Shown here in pieces: positions 61,650 through 64,000 of a DNA stretch of 64,000 bases. Under the pieces are notes generated by a model. It ran no database searches. It was given only the letters and a program-made list of their open reading frames with translations, and was not told where the DNA came from. Position numbers and translations under genes: made by a program. Position 1 is the first letter of the stretch; every line of letters begins with the position of its first letter. The DNA is from Maribacter luteus. GTDB lineage: Bacteria; Bacteroidota; Bacteroidia; Flavobacteriales; Flavobacteriaceae. The stretch spans positions 1 to 64,000 of the forward strand of contig NZ_WKJH01000030.1 of the NCBI RefSeq assembly GCF_009674825.1, read 5' to 3'.

Positions 61650-62096
61650 ATGCAACGGCTCAATTTTCCGCACTATGACTTTCGTTTCAAAAATAGCGAA
61701 AATAACATCTATATATTTGATGCTATTCGTAAAAAATTCGTGGTATTGCAACCTGAGGAATGGGTTCGCCAAAATGTAGTCCAATATCTGATTACTGAGA
61801 AAAAATATCCAAAAAGCCTCATTAACGTTGAAAAACAAATCATTGTAAATAAAATCAAAAAAAGATATGACGTCGTTGTTTTCGATAGTATAGGCAATAT
61901 CGTATTATTGGTTGAATGTAAGGCACCCCAAATACCCATTACCCAAAAAACCTTTGACCAGATCGCCAGATATAACATGAATTTGAACGCGACCTATTTG
62001 ATGGTCACCAACGGTCTGGATCATATTTATTGTAAAATGGACTATACGCAAGAAAAATATACGTTTTTAAAGCATATTCCTGATTTTAGCCGTTAA
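61650..62096 (+). CDS. stand-alone HsdR N-terminal-like (HSDR_N_2) nuclease-domain protein
   Basis: 148 residues covering only the N-terminal PD-(D/E)xK-like domain of type I restriction R subunits: EWVRQNVVQYLITEKKYP, KIKKRYDVVVFDSIGNIVLLVECKAP (the D-x-E-x-K arrangement: D in RYDVVVFD, E and K in VECKAP), and FDQIARYNMNLNATYLMVTNG. All putative catalytic residues are present, but no helicase, HsdM or HsdS follows. The small protein is probably a conserved housekeeping nuclease-fold protein rather than part of a restriction system. 12 nt before the glycosyltransferase gene. Confidence 0.88.
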   Translation: MQRLNFPHYDFRFKNSENNIYIFDAIRKKFVVLQPEEWVRQNVVQYLITEKKYPKSLINVEKQIIVNKIKKRYDVVVFDSIGNIVLLVECKAPQIPITQKTFDQIARYNMNLNATYLMVTNGLDHIYCKMDYTQEKYTFLKHIPDFSR

Positions 62097-62108
62097 TTTG
62101 CAAGCGAT

Positions 62109-63110
62109 TTGAGAATTGCGATAGTCATATTGAACTGGAACGGAGAGGTACTTTTGGAAAGATACCTTCCATCGGTCGTACGGTATTCGGAAGGCGCTGA
62201 TATTTACGTTGCCGATAATGCCTCTACAGATGATTCGATTGATTTTCTTAGAACCAATTATCCAGAAATCAAGTTAATACAAAATACTGTCAACGGTGGT
62301 TTCGCCAAAGGTTATAATGATGCCCTTATAAACGTAGATGCCGATATTTTCTGCCTGTTGAACAACGACGTGGAGGTTACCCCTAATTGGTTGGCCCCAA
62401 TTAAAACTGCTTTTGAGACCATTCCCCATGCCAGTATTATACAGCCAAAGATCTTGGATTTAATGCGAAAAGACCATTTTGAGTATGCCGGTGCGGCTGG
62501 CGGATTCATAGATCAATTGGGATACCCGTTCTGCAGAGGGCGAATTTTTCAGGAACTGGAAAAAGATACCGGCCAATACGACGATATAATGGAAATCTTC
62601 TGGGCAACCGGTGCCTGTATGTTCATAAAAAGTGATGTCTTTAAGAAATTAGGTGGATTTGATGAGGAATATTTTGCCCACCAAGAAGAAGTTGATCTTT
62701 GTTGGAGGGCAAAAAATGCAGGCTATGGAGTTTATTATGTAGGTACTTCTAAAGTTTATCATTTAGGGGGATCCACCTTAAGCAACATGAACCCTAAAAA
62801 AACCTATCTCAATTTTCGAAACTCCCTTTTTTCAATTACAAAGAACTTACCTAGGAGAAAAGCGTTCCTTATTATATTTTTAAGGTTACTTCTAGATGGC
62901 ATAGCGGCCATTCGCTTTGTTTTCCAATTAAAATTCAATCACTGTCTTGCCATTTTAAAAGCCCATGTAAGTTTTTATTCTAATTTTCGAAGCATGAATC
63001 GGAAACGTGAAAAATTGAACTTCATAAATAATTATTACATCACAAAATCCATTGTATGGTCCCATTTCGTAAATGGAGTAAGGAAATTTAACATTTTAGT
63101 AAAAGATTAA
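62109..63110 (+). CDS. family-2 glycosyltransferase (rhamnosyltransferase-like)
   Basis: 333 residues, starting at TTG 62109 (RIAIVILNWNGEVLLERYLPSV is the proper family opening, and no ATG precedes it). GT-A fold: IYVADNASTDDSIDFLRTNYPEIKLIQNTVNGGFAKGYNDAL, DXD-like IFCLLNNDVEVTP, acceptor region ATGACMFIKSDVFKKLGGFDEEYFAHQEEVDLCWRAKNAG. A C-terminal hydrophobic patch suggests membrane association. It transfers a sugar to an envelope polysaccharide or LPS precursor; specificity unknown. Cotranscribed with the HsdR-N gene. Confidence 0.92.
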   Translation: MRIAIVILNWNGEVLLERYLPSVVRYSEGADIYVADNASTDDSIDFLRTNYPEIKLIQNTVNGGFAKGYNDALINVDADIFCLLNNDVEVTPNWLAPIKTAFETIPHASIIQPKILDLMRKDHFEYAGAAGGFIDQLGYPFCRGRIFQELEKDTGQYDDIMEIFWATGACMFIKSDVFKKLGGFDEEYFAHQEEVDLCWRAKNAGYGVYYVGTSKVYHLGGSTLSNMNPKKTYLNFRNSLFSITKNLPRRKAFLIIFLRLLLDGIAAIRFVFQLKFNHCLAILKAHVSFYSNFRSMNRKREKLNFINNYYITKSIVWSHFVNGVRKFNILVKD

Positions 63111-63216
63111 CTAATTTGACTAATATTAGCTAAGCGAATTGCATAATTTTGATGTAGAATTTAGTTCTTTTAATAGAGTATCAATTATTAAATTTAAACC
63201 AGTTATAACATAGATT

Positions 63217-64000
63217 ATGAAGAAAATTATTTTAGGCTGTTTGGGTGTGACCCTATTGTTATCATCATGTGTTTCCCAGAAGAAATATGCTGATTTGGAA
63301 GCTAAACATAAGGAAACCCAAGATTTATTGAATTCGGCAACCGTTAAATTGAACAGTTGTTTGGAAGATAAAGCAACGGCAACCTCTAGATTGCAAACAT
63401 TGGAAGATCAAAATGCATTTTTAAAGGCCAATAACCAAGAGTTGATAAACAACATGGGTAATTTAACCACGTTGACAACCAAAGGTGCCGAAAACCTTGA
63501 GAAATCTTTAGAGAGCTTACAAGAAAAAGATCTTACCATCAGAAAACTACAAAATGCCATTACAAGAAGGGATTCTGTAAACCTTGCGTTGGTACAGAGT
63601 TTAAAAGGTGTTTTGGGTAACTTGGATGATGAGGATATCGAAATCAGTGTTGAAAAAGGTGTGGTCTTTGTTTCTATCTCCGACAAATTGTTGTTCAGCA
63701 GCGGTAGCTACAATGTAACCAGTAGGGCCAAAGAAGTTTTAGGTAAAGTTGCACAGGTTGTTAACAACAAACCGGATTTCGAATTCATGGTTGAAGGTCA
63801 TACTGATGACGTTCCTTACAGAAAAGGTGTTTTATTGGATAACTGGGACTTGAGTGTTAAACGTGCTACAGCAGTAGTAAGGATTTTACAGAAAGACTAC
63901 AACGTTGATCCTAAGCGTATGACTGCAGCTGGTAGAGCCGAATATGTACCGGTTTCACAAACTGAAAAATCCAAGAACAGAAGAACAAGAATCGTTGTGC
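63217..64000 (+). CDS. OmpA-family lipoprotein, 3' truncated by the window edge
   Basis: At least 261 codons, no stop before the window ends. Lipobox LLLSSC (C18) after MKKIILGCLGVT; a coiled-coil stalk (about 22-115; YADLEAKHKETQDLLNSA, ATSRLQTLEDQNAFL, LEKSLESLQEKDLTIRKL); C-terminal OmpA peptidoglycan-binding domain from about 130: VVFVSISDKLLFSSGSYNV, FEFMVEGHTDDVPYRKG, ending in the NRRTRIVV motif at the edge. Only a short tail is missing. The protein should bridge the outer membrane and peptidoglycan, with the coiled coil as spacer. Unlike the OmpA lipoprotein at 8509-9207 it has no glycine zipper. Confidence 0.93.
   Translation, partial: MKKIILGCLGVTLLLSSCVSQKKYADLEAKHKETQDLLNSATVKLNSCLEDKATATSRLQTLEDQNAFLKANNQELINNMGNLTTLTTKGAENLEKSLESLQEKDLTIRKLQNAITRRDSVNLALVQSLKGVLGNLDDEDIEISVEKGVVFVSISDKLLFSSGSYNVTSRAKEVLGKVAQVVNNKPDFEFMVEGHTDDVPYRKGVLLDNWDLSVKRATAVVRILQKDYNVDPKRMTAAGRAEYVPVSQTEKSKNRRTRIVV

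Noticed and set aside
61650-62096. Type I restriction-modification system
   Set aside because: Only the N-terminal domain of HsdR is present, with no helicase, HsdM or HsdS; genes on either side are holA and a glycosyltransferase.

Overview
The window looks like a piece of a marine, alga-associated Flavobacteriaceae chromosome (Bacteroidota; Zobellia/Maribacter-like is my guess, not something proven here). The grounds are: moderately AT-rich DNA; promoters of the Bacteroidota type (TTTG, then 17-21 nt, then TANNTTTG) and almost no Shine-Dalgarno sequences; many short lipoproteins; a SusC-like carboxypeptidase-regulatory/plug segment; fused two-domain E1 dehydrogenases; a MutS2 without an Smr domain; and a PL7 alginate lyase. 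I recognised no tRNA, rRNA, CRISPR array, intact insertion sequence or prophage.

Layout. 0-3.9 kb: a small accessory block with a DUF6642-like protein, a gene remnant, and a Fur-family regulator / DUF3703 / zinc-cadmium P-type ATPase operon. It is followed by a gene-free, repeat-bearing stretch (3.9-4.6 kb). 4.6-9.8 kb: small cell-envelope genes (twin CHRD-like lipoproteins, two of three related small secreted proteins, TerC, an OmpA/glycine-zipper lipoprotein, a lipocalin-like lipoprotein). 9.9-21.2 kb: metabolism and housekeeping (fused branched-chain E1, an IPNS-type oxygenase, SUI1/YciH, DUF1835, a nucleoside phosphorylase, a cytosolic substrate-binding-like protein, Ung, a DUF6340 lipoprotein, MutS2). 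21.3-29.0 kb: an accessory segment with a PL7 alginate lyase, a cholesterol-dependent-cytolysin-like lipoprotein, a divergent TPR/LuxR-type sensor-regulator, a DCC-family protein and a chimeric DUF4139 protein.

29-48.5 kb: transport and core metabolism (YbdG-type MscS channel, dicarboxylate symporter, chorismate synthase, YdiJ-like FAD/Fe-S oxidoreductase, TlpA-type thioredoxin, rhomboid protease, LpxL-like acyltransferase, GlmM, AcpH, gamma-glutamyltransferase, SLC12-like transporter, GNAT). 48.5-57.3 kb: a DNA-repair-flavoured segment. An XRE/S24 self-cleaving repressor faces a 62-residue protein and a TIGR03915-family protein across a multi-operator promoter region; then come UvrA, a LOG-family protein and a catalytically dead M1-like membrane protein. 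57.5-64 kb: a second fused E1, DoxX, DNA polymerase III delta, an orphan HsdR-N domain protein, a family-2 glycosyltransferase, and an OmpA lipoprotein cut by the window edge.

The strongest candidate for something undescribed is 49.29-50.25 kb. The 62-residue protein ends in QLSLF, a perfect match to the bacterial sliding-clamp-binding pentapeptide. It is the first gene of what looks like a damage-inducible two-gene operon, controlled by TGGA-N5-TCCA operators placed on both divergent promoters. Other notable items are the pore-forming CDC-like lipoprotein lacking the classical undecapeptide, the DUF4139 protein interrupted by a SusC-like module, a 12-bp palindrome occurring four times within 1.5 kb, and a dispersed family of three small secreted proteins.
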